DNA of 64,000 nt from Gammaproteobacteria bacterium (GCA_012103455.1 WLWT01000003.1:496001-560000); one strand, 5' to 3'; numbered from the stretch's first letter, positions 35,509 through 44,669 are shown. Notes: a model not told the origin generated them from the sequence alone. Program-made: numbers and translations.

Positions 35509-36210
35509 ATGTCACTCCTTAAACGCATCATAAAGTGGACAGGTTTTGCTGCTTTAGTTCCGCTGTTCGCATTGTTATGTTACGGCGCCTTGGCGTTTGT
35601 GTTGATGCTGTTTCCGGTGGCGCCGGTCAAGCAATCTGAGCCGGTCTTTATCGATGCGTTCGTTATTTCCAACGGCGTTCATCTTGACTTCGTGTTTCCC
35701 GCCGCTAGCGAAGTGGCCGATTGGACCCAGGTGTTTCCGATGGCCGATTTTCCGCACCTGCAAGCGCCACTACCGCTTATCGCCATCGGCTGGGGCGATA
35801 GGGCGTTTTATCTGCATACACCTCATTGGCGTGACTTGACCTTGGAAAGGGTGGTGGGGGCATTGTTTGGCGGCAATGAATCGGCCGTGCATGTGACTTA
35901 TCTGAGAGAGGGTTGGTTGACGGAGCGCACCTGGCGGCTGCCGCTGACTCGAAGCCAGTACCGGATGCTCGCCGACTATGTACGGGCGCAGTTGAAGATG
36001 GATGGTCCGCGGGCGCGGCAAGTGGTGGGGTATGCTTATGGCCGCGCGGATGCGTTTTACGAGGCGTACGGTTCTTACGATATTGCTACGACCTGCAATA
36101 CCTGGCTGGGTGATGGGCTGCGTCAAGCGGGCTTATCCGTAAGCCGGTGGACGCCGTTTGCGCAAAACGTCACCGCCTCGCTGGAAAAGCTGGGCAAGCT
36201 GGAAGAATGA
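35509..36210 (+). CDS. DUF2459/TIGR02117-family membrane-anchored protein
   Basis: 233 residues. One N-terminal membrane segment (about residues 10-35), then a periplasmic domain with ISNGVHLDFVFP, IGWGDRAFYLHTP, AVHVTYL and TTCNTWLGDGLRQAGL. This matches proteins first noted near urease genes; their function is unknown. The conserved His and Cys-Asn pattern (NGVH, TCNTW) resembles papain-like or NlpC folds, but I cannot confirm. Its stop overlaps the next ATG by three bases, so the two are likely co-translated. Confidence 0.75.
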   Translation: MSLLKRIIKWTGFAALVPLFALLCYGALAFVLMLFPVAPVKQSEPVFIDAFVISNGVHLDFVFPAASEVADWTQVFPMADFPHLQAPLPLIAIGWGDRAFYLHTPHWRDLTLERVVGALFGGNESAVHVTYLREGWLTERTWRLPLTRSQYRMLADYVRAQLKMDGPRARQVVGYAYGRADAFYEAYGSYDIATTCNTWLGDGLRQAGLSVSRWTPFAQNVTASLEKLGKLEE

Positions 36211-37016
36211 GATCGGCGATTATGAAGCGCGCATTGGAACAATTGGCGCAGGATTTGGCGGCGGCGCGTGCCGGCGGTTGGACCGTTAGTCCGCCTGCCG
36301 ATGACCGGTCTGCTTTATCTCTAGAACAGGCGTATGAGGTACAGGAGCGGGTAACGGCCCTGTTGGGCGCAGAGAGCCGCGGTTGGAAGGTGGGCTCGAC
36401 CAGTGTTGCAGCGCAACAGCGGTTAGGGACCAGCGAGCCCGGCGCGGGGCGGTTACCGCGGCAATATGTCTTCGAGAGTGGCGCGCACGTTGGTGTGAGC
36501 CCGGCTCATGATGTGCAAGTTGAGGTGGAGTTCGCGTTTCGACTGGGGATGGATCTGGCGCCGCGGGACGCACCGTATGAAGCCGGCGAAGTACGGCAAG
36601 CGGTGGCGGCGTTTATGCCGGGTATAGAACTGGTGGGTAGCCGTCTTGTCAGCGGTCTTGCCGGTAGTGGTAGGGCCTTGGTAACGGCTGACGGTGGTGC
36701 CAATGTGGCGTTTATAGCAGGCCGCGAAGTTGCGTTAACCGGACCATGGGATCTGGTTGACCACGAATGTTCTCTTCGTATCAATGGCGAGCAAACCGTC
36801 ACGGGAACCGGCGCCAGAGCGTTGGGTGATCCGGTACTCGTGTTGACCTGGTTAGCTAATCATCTTGCAGCTAGGGGAATGACCTTGGCTAGCGGCGAGA
36901 TCGTTACCACGGGTACCTGCACCGGACTTGAGCATGTGACTCACGGCGATGTTTTGGTGGGCGATTTCGGCAGCCTAGGCGCGGTGGAAGTGCACCTCAA
37001 GCCGGTAGATGAATAA
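36207..37016 (+). CDS. 2-keto-4-pentenoate hydratase-like protein (FAH superfamily)
   Basis: 269 residues from ATG 36207 (overlapping the previous stop, ATGA); 36222 is an alternative. SLEQAYEVQERVTALLG, VEVEFAFRLGMDL with the metal-binding Glu residues, and GEIVTTGTCTGLEHVTHGD mark the MhpD/hydratase branch. It would add water to a 2-hydroxydienoate in ring-fission pathways. No ring-cleaving dioxygenase is in the window. Its last 20 bases overlap the convergent nickel-exporter gene. Confidence 0.82.
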   Translation: MRSAIMKRALEQLAQDLAAARAGGWTVSPPADDRSALSLEQAYEVQERVTALLGAESRGWKVGSTSVAAQQRLGTSEPGAGRLPRQYVFESGAHVGVSPAHDVQVEVEFAFRLGMDLAPRDAPYEAGEVRQAVAAFMPGIELVGSRLVSGLAGSGRALVTADGGANVAFIAGREVALTGPWDLVDHECSLRINGEQTVTGTGARALGDPVLVLTWLANHLAARGMTLASGEIVTTGTCTGLEHVTHGDVLVGDFGSLGAVEVHLKPVDE

Positions 37017-37776
37017 ATCCCGAATAACCTAGATAGACACCGATCGCGAGAATAAGAATGCCCGAGGCAAAAGGCGCGGCGCGGTAAAGTCGATCAACAT
37101 TGCCAAAGCGTTGGCGCGCGTAGTTTAGACCGGCGGCGGCGGCTACCCCCACGAGCACCAATGTCAGTGCCAAACCGATGCTGAAAGCCGCCACCAGGGT
37201 GATACCCAAGCCCACCTGCCCGATGTGTAAACAAAGCAATAAGACGGTAATCGCTGCTGGGCACGGAATAAGACCTCCGGTCAGGCCAAAACTGACGGTT
37301 TGAGCGAAGGTCGCCCCGCCGCCGGTAAAGCGTTTTTCTATTTCCTTGGCATGCGCCCAGGCATGGGCATCATCGCCTTCATGGCCGTGGCCGTGATGGT
37401 GGCCGTGGCCGTGATGGTGGTGGCGAGGCGCCCGCCGGCGGCGATGAAAACGCCACAGCATGGTGAGGCCGATGGCCGAAATGATGATGGCCGATACCAG
37501 GAGCAAGTAAGGTTCCAGTTTCTCGCCGATGAGTTCATCGCCGTATTTGAGGGCTAATGCGGCCAGCAGCCAGACGATGAGGGAGTGGGATATGGCCGCG
37601 GATATCCCCAGCAGCACCGCCTGCGTCACCGTTCCACGCACGGCGATGATGAACGCCGCCATCATGGTTTTGGAATGGCCTGGTTCCAGTCCGTGAAGGC
37701 CGCCTAGGAATAAACCGGCAAGGGCGAGATAAGCCACCGATGCAGACCCGCTTTCGATCAGGCTCACGATGTCCAT
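36997..37776 (-). CDS. NicO-family metal exporter (RcnA-like)
   Basis: 259 residues, six or so membrane segments. HGLEPGHSKTMMAAFI is the family motif with metal-binding His and Asp/Glu; a cytoplasmic loop is very His-rich (HHHHGHGHHHGHGHEGDDAH). GGLIPCPAAITVLLLCL is the second NicO motif. RcnA exports nickel and cobalt. The repressor gene lies 17 bp upstream on the same strand, so the two form a metal-response operon. Confidence 0.85.
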   Translation of the reverse strand: MDIVSLIESGSASVAYLALAGLFLGGLHGLEPGHSKTMMAAFIIAVRGTVTQAVLLGISAAISHSLIVWLLAALALKYGDELIGEKLEPYLLLVSAIIISAIGLTMLWRFHRRRRAPRHHHHGHGHHHGHGHEGDDAHAWAHAKEIEKRFTGGGATFAQTVSFGLTGGLIPCPAAITVLLLCLHIGQVGLGITLVAAFSIGLALTLVLVGVAAAAGLNYARQRFGNVDRLYRAAPFASGILILAIGVYLGYSGFIHLPA

Positions 37777-37793
37777 GGCACACTCCGCTTAAG

Positions 37794-38063
37794 TCATAAA
37801 TACTTAGCTATTTGTTTGAAATCCGCTAACACGGCCGTTGCCGCGGGTCCTTCTTTCAATTGGTCCTCCAGGCAGTGGTCGATGTGATCGCGGATGAAGG
37901 TCTGTTTCGCTTTGCGTACGGCGGACTCCACCGCCTGGAGTTGTTGCGCCACCTCGGTGCAGGGGCGGTCTTCTTCGATCATGGAGATGATCTTATGCAG
38001 GTGCCCGTGCGCCCGCTTGAGCCGTTTGACTACGCCGTCATGGGTTTGGTGGATGTCACTCAT
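37794..38063 (-). CDS. CsoR/RcnR-family metal-sensing repressor
   Basis: 89 residues, all-helical DUF156 fold: VVKRLKRAHGHLHKIISMIE, then C35 in PCTEVAQQL, and H60/C64 in IRDHIDHCLEDQ. The Cys-His-Cys arrangement is that of copper-sensing CsoR rather than the Cys-His-His of nickel-sensing RcnR, although the neighbour is a nickel-type exporter. It binds DNA as a tetramer and lets go when metal binds. First gene of the operon. Confidence 0.87.
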   Translation of the reverse strand: MSDIHQTHDGVVKRLKRAHGHLHKIISMIEEDRPCTEVAQQLQAVESAVRKAKQTFIRDHIDHCLEDQLKEGPAATAVLADFKQIAKYL

Positions 38064-38220
38064 GGCCGCTGGCTGACTAGTGGCGGGGTTTGCTTATCCT
38101 ATCCTGGGGGTGAGGATAAATACCAGGTTCATCGATCACACTGCCTCGCTCTTCCCCGCGCGCGGTGATACGGTTTCGAACTGGTGCTGGCGAACAGAGC
38201 GCGGCGAGGAGCAAATCGCG

Positions 38221-38883
38221 ATGCTCGAAGTGGTGATATTCGATCTGGACGGTTTATTGATCGACTCCGAGCCGTTGCAATACCGGGCGTACAAGGAAGC
38301 GTTCGCAATGCATGGGATCACTATTGAGCTGGATGATTGGCCGCTGTGGCACCGGCTGGAAGCATCCGCCGCCCGCTGGTTGCAACATTTCGGTTTGCAA
38401 GGCGATGCGGAGCGCATACGAGACTCTAAAAAAGTGATTTATGACCGGTTGATCGAGCGCGAGTTGGCGTTGAAGCCTGGCGCGCAGACCTTGGTGCGAA
38501 CCCTGGCCGAGCATTTTCGCCTCTGTGTGGCCTCCGGTTCGCGCTTGGAGTCCATTGATGCGTGTGTAGAAAAATTCAACCTGGGTGGTTGTTTTGAAGC
38601 CTCGTTTTCCGCCACCACCCAAGCGCGTAAGAAACCTTATCCCGATGTGTATCGGCACGCGCTTCGCCAGATGGGCTGCGATGCCGGAAGCGCGCTGGCC
38701 ATTGAAGATTCTGTCACTGGATTGCAAGCGGCCCGGGCCGCCCATATTCCATGTATTGTTTGTCCTGACTCATTTATGCCAGTCGAGGTGTACGGCTACG
38801 AGGACGCGGCTCTAGTTGTCGAGTCGCTTGAACAGTTGAGCCTGGCACGAGTGTGCGGTATTTCAGCTAAAGTGCGCGCCTGA
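38221..38883 (+). CDS. HAD-superfamily hydrolase, beta-phosphoglucomutase-like
   Basis: 220 residues from ATG 38221. Motif I FDLDGLLIDSEP with the nucleophile Asp, motif II VASGSR, motif III Lys in KKPYPDVY, and motif IV AIEDSVTGLQAA. Members remove phosphate from sugar phosphates or other small molecules. A longer frame from 38080 overlaps the promoter of the metal operon and is not used. Confidence 0.87.
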   Translation: MLEVVIFDLDGLLIDSEPLQYRAYKEAFAMHGITIELDDWPLWHRLEASAARWLQHFGLQGDAERIRDSKKVIYDRLIERELALKPGAQTLVRTLAEHFRLCVASGSRLESIDACVEKFNLGGCFEASFSATTQARKKPYPDVYRHALRQMGCDAGSALAIEDSVTGLQAARAAHIPCIVCPDSFMPVEVYGYEDAALVVESLEQLSLARVCGISAKVRA

Positions 38884-38900
38884 TACGGTTTGAGGAACCG

Positions 38901-39170
38901 GTGGTCGAGTCGTCCATCGTCAAGGATCCGGGTACCGACCGGGAACAGGCGCTACCCGAACGAGCGCGTAATATCGCGGCGCTGGCCCAATTGGAGGTGG
39001 CCCCATTGGAAGTGGCTCGAGCGGAGGTGGTCCGATTGGAGCATGGCAATCAGGCGGGCTTTGAGGCGGAATTGGCTTTCGCCACCCTCATTGCCCCGAA
39101 GTTGACTATTCAAGGCGGTACCCGGGAAATCCTGCGCGGCATCGTCGTCCGTGGGCCAGGCCTGCGGTAA
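38901..39170 (+). pseudogene. C-terminal remnant of an acyl-CoA dehydrogenase
   Basis: The last 25 codons read APKLTIQGGTREILRGIVV and end RGPGLR, the standard C-terminus of acyl-CoA dehydrogenases (QGGT.EI.R..IA...LG). The preceding 60 codons do not fit the family and contain three imperfect copies of LEVAPLEVARAEVVRLE, produced by 15-18-bp duplications (about 38990-39050). No catalytic core is present. It could be translated as an 89-residue protein but is best seen as a relic. Confidence 0.6.
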
Positions 39171-39245
39171 AGCCTTTCCCAGCCGCTTGTTTGAGCCTAT
39201 TGTTTGAGCCTATTTATTTGGCCCTACTTATCTGAGCGAAGTGTT

Positions 39246-40436
39246 ATGTCAGGTCCTCTCTCCGGCTACCGGGTTATAGATTTCACCAATGTGATCGCCG
39301 GACCGTTGGCGACCATGGTTTTGGCCGATCAGGGCGCCGACGTCATCAAAGTCGAGGCGCCCGATAGACCCGATTACACGCGCCATGCCGGCTACGCGCA
39401 GGCGGGCCTGACCGCGGCTTTTCTCAACAACAACCGCAATAAGCGCTCTATCTCAATCGATGCCAAGAGCGCCGCCGGTAAGGAAGCCTTAAAACGTCTG
39501 GTAGCGACGGCGGATGTGTTCATGCAAAACTTCAGGCCCGGGGTAGTGGAGCGCCTAGGCATCAGCGAGCCCGAATTGCGCGCCGTGTGTCCCGATCTTA
39601 TCTATGTGTCCATGAGCGGGTGGGGAGAGCGTGGTCCGTTCGCCCACAAGCCGGTTTACGATCCCATCATTCAGGCTCTGTCCGGTCTTGCCACGGTACA
39701 GGCCGGCTCGGACACGGAGCGCCCGCGTCTCATACGCACTATCTTGCCGGACAAGTTGACCGGGGTGACGGCGGCGCAGGCGGTGGCCGCGGCTTTGGCT
39801 GGCCGGGCCAAGACCGGCCAAGGCCAGCATGTCAAAGTGTCCATGCTGGATGCGGTGATTGCTTTTCTATGGTCATCGGACATGGGCGGTCAAACCTTCA
39901 TCGGCAAGGAAGTGGCGGAGCAGCGGGCGGCCACCTTCATCGATCTCATCTACGAGACCAAAAGCGGTTACATCAGCGTATCGACCATGACGGACAGTCA
40001 ATGGCAGGCGTTTTGTGCCGTGAGCGGCCGCCAGCATCTGTTGAGCGATGCCCGCTTCGCTACCCCGGCACTACGCGATCAGCACGCTGACGAGCGGCTT
40101 GATCTCATCCAAGAAGCGTTGCGCGAGAAGACTGCCGATGAGTGGTTGCAACTGTTGGACGATGCGGGGGTGCCCTGCGCGCCGGTGCTAAAGCGCAAAG
40201 AGATGATCCATCACCCGCAGGTGGAGGCGAGTGGCATTATCGTCGAGCATGAGCACCCGCATGCCGGGCCGCTGCGTCAGGCGCGCCCCGCCGCCCGTTT
40301 CGAGGCAACGCCCACGGCGGTACGCCGGGGGGCGCCACTGCTCGGTGAGCACACGGTGCAGATCATGCGCGAACTCGGCTATGACGAAGCGCAGATCGAG
40401 GCGCTGGTGGCAGCGGGCGCAATACGCCGGGTTTGA
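39246..40436 (+). CDS. CaiB/BaiF family III CoA transferase
   Basis: 396 residues from ATG 39246. PLSGYRVIDFTNVIAGPLAT, VIKVEAPDRPDYTR, FLNNNRNKRSISID, and YVSMSGWGERGPFAHKPVYD are family marks; the catalytic Asp lies in the VSMLDAVIAF region. It moves CoA between carboxylic acids, often for beta-oxidation of unusual acids. Two copies of GTTTGAGCCTATT stand just before the gene. It is followed by the 16-bp tandem array. Confidence 0.88.
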   Translation: MSGPLSGYRVIDFTNVIAGPLATMVLADQGADVIKVEAPDRPDYTRHAGYAQAGLTAAFLNNNRNKRSISIDAKSAAGKEALKRLVATADVFMQNFRPGVVERLGISEPELRAVCPDLIYVSMSGWGERGPFAHKPVYDPIIQALSGLATVQAGSDTERPRLIRTILPDKLTGVTAAQAVAAALAGRAKTGQGQHVKVSMLDAVIAFLWSSDMGGQTFIGKEVAEQRAATFIDLIYETKSGYISVSTMTDSQWQAFCAVSGRQHLLSDARFATPALRDQHADERLDLIQEALREKTADEWLQLLDDAGVPCAPVLKRKEMIHHPQVEASGIIVEHEHPHAGPLRQARPAARFEATPTAVRRGAPLLGEHTVQIMRELGYDEAQIEALVAAGAIRRV

Positions 40437-40440
40437 TATT

Positions 40441-40631
40441 GTCAATTCGCTCCAGGGTCAATTCGCTCCAGGGTCAATTCGCTCCAGGGTCAATTCGCTC
40501 CAGGGTCAATTCGCTCCAGGGTCAATTCGCTCCAGGGTCAATTCGCTCCAGGGTCAATTCGCTCCAGGGTCAATTCGCTCCAGGGTCAATTCGCTCCAGG
40601 GTCAATTCGCGCCGGGGTCAGTTCGCCCCAG
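40441..40631. repeat. Tandem array, about 12 copies of a 16-bp unit
   Basis: The unit is GTCAATTCGCTCCAGG. The first ten copies are identical; the last two have drifted (GCGCCGGG, GTTCGCCCC). The array starts four bases after the CoA-transferase stop. The 280 bp that follow, to 40911, hold no gene I recognise. Perfect identity of the units points to recent expansion. Reading frames through it are chance. Confidence 0.95.
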
Positions 40632-40935
40632 GAATTAGACTCCTCGCGGTAACAACAGTGCCTGGACCTTGGTGCCTGGCTCTAGTTGTGCCCTAGTTCT
40701 CTCTCAACCAGCAGGGACCTCAAGTATATTGCCCAGTCACACGAACAGCATTTCATTCGCTTGAGCGCCGCTGCTGTTGATGGCGCTGATGCCGTTAGAG
40801 CGGGTGCCGATGCCGTTGGTGGGCCAAGAGATGATGGCGCAGGGTTGGGTGAGTGGGGAAGGGTCAGCGGCGCTCGGGAACCTCCACGGATGAGCTGAAC
40901 TGACTAGGGATTTGACATCCCAGGATGAACGATAC

Positions 40936-42735
40936 GTGAGTAACGTACTGGATAGGGCTATCGGAGACGAGGACCTAAAAGCCACCACGCCTGCCTTGAA
41001 AGTCCTGGTCATCAAGGACTCTGAAGATGACGCGCTCTTGCTGATCGGGCAGTTACGCCGCGCCGGATATGAGGTGGAAGGTACTTGCGTGGCGGATACT
41101 GATCGTCTAGTCGCCGCCCTGCATGACGGGTTGTGGGATATTGTTTTGACCGACCACGATATGCGGGGCTTCGATTCCATCGAAGCGCTGCGCATAGTCA
41201 AAGCTTTCGATCCGGATCTGCCGGTTATTATCGTGTCGGGCGCCATTGGCGAGGTCTATGCCGTGGAGGCGATGCGTGCCGGTGCCCGCGACTATGTGGT
41301 GAAAGGCGACGCGGCCCGGCTGATTCCGGCGATGGAGCGGGAACTGGAAGCGGCCCGCGAGCGGCGCGCTACTAAACGCATGGAAATGTCCGTGCAGCAT
41401 CTGGCTGATCACGATAGTTTGACCGGTCTTTTGAGCCGCCGTGCTTTCGAGCGGCGCATCGAACATGCCTTCGATACGGCGCGCGAGGACGGTGCCACTC
41501 ATGTGCTCTGCCACATTGATCTGGATCATTTTGACGCGGTTAACGAAGCGGGCGGCCTGCAAGTGGGCGATGTGCTGCTGCAATCGGTGTCGGCACAGTT
41601 GCGTGCCAGTTTGGCGGAGCGCGATGCGATAGCACGCCTGGGTTCCGACGAGTTCGGGCTCCTGCTTGAACATTGCACCCGGGACGACGGGCTGGCAGTC
41701 GCCCGTAAGCTGTGCTGTGCCATCGACGGCTTGCGCTTCGACTGGCAGGGCGAGAGCTACCGCCTCAGTATCAGCGTGGGCGCGGTGGTGATAGACGCTG
41801 CTAGCGGTTCCGTGGCCGGTATTCTGCGTTCGGCGAGGTTAGCGCTGGGGACCGCCCAGCGCGAGGGTGGTAACCGCGTGCGCCTGGCCACGGAAACGGA
41901 TGACAGTGTGGTGCACCGGCGCCAACAGATGGCCTGGGTGGCGCGTTTGAACCGGGCATTGGATGACGGCAGGTTGGAGCTATGGGGCCAGCCGATCATC
42001 GCTGTCGCCGGTCCGGGCCAACCGGGCGCCCAGGGTGTAGAAGCCCAGGGCGTTGAAGCTCAGGGTGTAGAAGCCCAAGGTGTAGAAGCCCAGCGTATAG
42101 AAGTACTGGTGCGGCTGCGCGATGAGGACGGCACGGTGGTGGCACCCGGTGTGTTTTTTCCTGGTGCCGCGCGCTATAAGCTGATGAGCCGCATCGACCG
42201 CTGGGTGGTGGAAGCCGCTTTGAGCTGGCTGGAGGCCAGGCCGCATGGCGATACACGCTTGAATATCAATCTTTCGGGTCAATCCCTGGGCGATAGGGAG
42301 TTCTCCCGTTATCTGTTGGATCGCCTGGCTGATGAGGACTCACGGGCCGCACCTATTTGTTTTGAGGTGACGGAAACGGCGGCGGTGGCCAACCTTACCG
42401 GCGCCCGTGACATCATGCAGGTCCTGCGCGAGAAAGGTTACGAGTTCGCGCTGGACGATTTCGGCTCCGGTTTTTCGTCGTTTACCTATTTGAAGGCACT
42501 GCCTGTCGATTATTTGAAGATCGACGGTAGTTTCGTGCGGGATATGGACCGCAGTGCGGTGGATACGGCCATGGTGAGGTCGATTAACGACATAGGCCAC
42601 GTATTGGGTATGCGCACTATCGCCGAGTTCATCGAGTCCGCTCCTGTGCTCGAGCAGTTACGGACACTGGGTATCGATTATGGGCAGGGATACTACATCT
42701 GCGAGCCGCGTCCATTGGATGTAGTGGTGGAATAG
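40936..42735 (+). CDS. Response regulator with GGDEF and EAL domains (c-di-GMP turnover)
   Basis: 599 residues from GTG 40936 (AGGAT nine bases upstream; TTG 40912 also possible). Receiver domain: phospho-Asp in DIVLTDHDMRGFDS, Lys in DYVVKGDAARL. The GGDEF site is altered to RLGSDEF, so cyclase activity is doubtful. The EAL domain keeps the metal ligands: EVLVRLR, NINLSGQSL, FEVTET, DDFGSGFSS, DYLKIDGSFV and YGQGYYICEP, so it is likely an active c-di-GMP phosphodiesterase. The stretch before EVLVR contains GVEAQ repeated four times (15-bp units, 42030-42105), a recent expansion inside the domain's first loop. It links a signal to motility or biofilm control. Confidence 0.87.
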   Translation: MSNVLDRAIGDEDLKATTPALKVLVIKDSEDDALLLIGQLRRAGYEVEGTCVADTDRLVAALHDGLWDIVLTDHDMRGFDSIEALRIVKAFDPDLPVIIVSGAIGEVYAVEAMRAGARDYVVKGDAARLIPAMERELEAARERRATKRMEMSVQHLADHDSLTGLLSRRAFERRIEHAFDTAREDGATHVLCHIDLDHFDAVNEAGGLQVGDVLLQSVSAQLRASLAERDAIARLGSDEFGLLLEHCTRDDGLAVARKLCCAIDGLRFDWQGESYRLSISVGAVVIDAASGSVAGILRSARLALGTAQREGGNRVRLATETDDSVVHRRQQMAWVARLNRALDDGRLELWGQPIIAVAGPGQPGAQGVEAQGVEAQGVEAQGVEAQRIEVLVRLRDEDGTVVAPGVFFPGAARYKLMSRIDRWVVEAALSWLEARPHGDTRLNINLSGQSLGDREFSRYLLDRLADEDSRAAPICFEVTETAAVANLTGARDIMQVLREKGYEFALDDFGSGFSSFTYLKALPVDYLKIDGSFVRDMDRSAVDTAMVRSINDIGHVLGMRTIAEFIESAPVLEQLRTLGIDYGQGYYICEPRPLDVVVE

Positions 42736-42753
42736 CAGTGGCCGAAAAAACCC

Positions 42754-43035
42754 ATGCAGCCCGCGTGCGGGCCTGGGGTTTTCCTGGTGTATTTTCAAGT
42801 CGGTGGCGATGTGCCTGCATTCGCCGCCCAGCTAAGCCGTTTGCATCAGCAATCGGGCGAGACTGTTTTGTTGTTCGCCGCCGCCTCCGAGGCGCCGCGC
42901 CTGGCGCATATCATAGATGCATTGAGGGTGCTCGAGGTGCCGTTTTTCGGCGGTATTTTTCCGGCCGTCTATCGCGCTGGCGAGCGCTTTCAATCACTTA
43001 CTCGTAAGTCAAGCGCTATCATCACGGCTTCATGA
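42754..43035 (+). pseudogene. N-terminal part of a FIST-domain sensor protein
   Basis: 93 codons: GVFLVYFQVGGDVPAFAAQL, then GETVLLFAAASEAPRLAH, and EVPFFGGIFPAVYRAGERFQ. The V.VFGGIFP..I segment is typical of the FIST N-domain in small-ligand sensors often found near c-di-GMP genes, as here. The sequence then leaves the family within ten codons and stops. It looks like a truncated gene; a short real protein is less likely. Confidence 0.5.
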
Positions 43036-43068
43036 TTACGCCGCGCAGGCAATGCACTTGGGGGGAGT

Positions 43069-43860
43069 ATGGCTGACGAAGTATTGGTTCACATTGACGG
43101 TGCCGTGGGCGTGTTGGAACTCAACCGCCCGGAGAAATTCAACTGTATCTCCAAGGCCCTAGTGGCGGGCCTCAATGAAGGTTTGGATCAGCTGGAGGGC
43201 AATGCGGATATCCGCGCCGTCGTTCTCAAAGGGGCCGGTAAGGTGTTCTGCACCGGCGCCGATCTCGAGGAGATATTGGAGACCCGCCAGAGCGCAGCCG
43301 GCTTACATGCGCTGCTGCGCGATCTCCTGCACGTGCTGCGCCGGCTGGAGACCAGTCCACTGCCTATTATCGGCGCGGTGCATGGACTGGTCTTGGCGGG
43401 CGGGCTCGAGATCACCATGGTGTGCGACGTGGTCTTCGCCGCCCGCTCGGCCAAGCTGGGTGATCAGCACGCCCAATACGGCTTGGTGCCGGGCGGCGGC
43501 AACTCCCAGCGCCTCACCCGGGTACTAGGCCGGCGCAGGGCGCTGGATCTCATGTTCTCGGCCCGCTGGCTGGAGGCGCAGGAGGCGCACGCATGGGGTC
43601 TGGTCAACTACGTGGTGGACGATGACCAACTCATCAATGCAGCGATGGCTTATGCGCGCAAGCTGGCCGCCCACAGCGCGCCAGGACTGGCCATGATGAA
43701 ACGCATGAGTGACGCGGGCTCGGACTTGACCCTGGAGCAAGGCTTGGAATTGGAAATCAAGATGGCCGTCGAGGGCCTTCGCGGCAGCGATGCCGATGAA
43801 GGCCTGAAGGCGTTTCAAGAGCGGCGCGTGCCGCAATTCGGTCAACGGCAGGTGGGGTGA
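43069..43860 (+). CDS. Enoyl-CoA hydratase/isomerase
   Basis: 263 residues, crotonase fold. GAVGVLELNRPEKFNCISKA, the oxyanion-hole segments CTGADLEEIL and VHGLVLAGGLEITMVCDVVFA, then YGLVPGGGNSQRLTRVLG. One of the two usual Glu residues is replaced by Gly/Gly (PGGGNSQ), as in several crotonases that are not hydratases. The stop overlaps the next frame's GTG; the MOSC gene follows. Confidence 0.87.
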   Translation: MADEVLVHIDGAVGVLELNRPEKFNCISKALVAGLNEGLDQLEGNADIRAVVLKGAGKVFCTGADLEEILETRQSAAGLHALLRDLLHVLRRLETSPLPIIGAVHGLVLAGGLEITMVCDVVFAARSAKLGDQHAQYGLVPGGGNSQRLTRVLGRRRALDLMFSARWLEAQEAHAWGLVNYVVDDDQLINAAMAYARKLAAHSAPGLAMMKRMSDAGSDLTLEQGLELEIKMAVEGLRGSDADEGLKAFQERRVPQFGQRQVG

Positions 43861-43886
43861 AGGATAAGCCAGGTAAGGATAAGCCG

Positions 43887-44669
43887 ATGGAGTGGGTGGG
43901 ACGGGTGCGTAGTCTGTGGCGCTATCCGGTCAAGAGCATGCGGGGGCAAGTGATCGAGCAGGCGTTCGTGGGTTACGCCGGTATCTACGGCGATCGGCTG
44001 TATGCGTTCAGATCGGAGAAAAGGTCCGCCGTGTTTCCGTGGCTCACCGGCAGGGAACTGCGGGACATGTTGTGTTATGTGCCCCGTTTTGCTCATCCCC
44101 AACGCGCATTGTGCCCGCCCCATTGGCAACAGGCGCGGGAGATTGAGCCCGGCTTGTCGCCTATCGATGCCAGCGCGGATGATTTGGCCTTGCGGGTGGA
44201 GACGCCCGCAGGGGCGCTATGGCCGGTGCATGATGAACGGTTGTTGCGGGCGCTCGAGCAGGGCGCGGGGGAGCGCCTGAGCCTCACCCGGTCCGATAAA
44301 GCGCTGACGGATTGCCGGCCTGTGTCCATCTTTTCCCTACAGAGTGCTACCCGTCTTGGCGAAGAGCTGGGGCTAAGCATGGATGTGCGGCGCTTTAGAG
44401 CCAACATCGTGGTGGATTTGCCAGAGACCGGGGGTTTTGCCGAGGACGCTTTTGTAGGGCGGCGGTTGCACCTCGGGGACGAGGCGGTGGTGGCCGTGGT
44501 CGAGCGTGATCCACGGTGCGCCATGGTGACACTGCATCCCGAGACGGGCGAGTCCAATCCTCGCATTCTCAAACAGATCGTCCGCCAACATGAAGGCCGG
44601 GTCGGGGTGTACGGTGCAGTCATCAACCAGGGGGTGGTGGGTTCCGGGGACGATGTCTGTTTGGATTAG
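43887..44669 (+). CDS. MOSC-domain protein (molybdenum-sulfur carrier type)
   Basis: 260 residues from ATG 43887 (AAGGAT upstream; GTG 43857 possible). The N-terminal MOSC beta-barrel is seen in VRSLWRYPVKSMRGQVI and YGDRLYAFRSEK; the C-terminal core in RFRANIVVDLP, VVERDPRCAMVTLHPETGES and YGAVINQGVVGSGDDV. The Cys of PRCAM is the persulfide residue of the family. Such proteins carry sulfur or reduce N-hydroxylated compounds with a molybdenum cofactor. The two copies of AAGGATAAGCC before the ATG are a small duplication. Bases 44670-44986 hold no recognised gene. Confidence 0.82.
   Translation: MEWVGRVRSLWRYPVKSMRGQVIEQAFVGYAGIYGDRLYAFRSEKRSAVFPWLTGRELRDMLCYVPRFAHPQRALCPPHWQQAREIEPGLSPIDASADDLALRVETPAGALWPVHDERLLRALEQGAGERLSLTRSDKALTDCRPVSIFSLQSATRLGEELGLSMDVRRFRANIVVDLPETGGFAEDAFVGRRLHLGDEAVVAVVERDPRCAMVTLHPETGESNPRILKQIVRQHEGRVGVYGAVINQGVVGSGDDVCLD

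Noticed and set aside
40441..40631. CRISPR array
   Set aside because: The units are 16 bp and contiguous with no unique spacers; it is a simple tandem repeat.
40433..40696. Repetitive protein frames through the 16-bp array
   Set aside because: Because 16 is not a multiple of three, all frames stay open across the array by chance.
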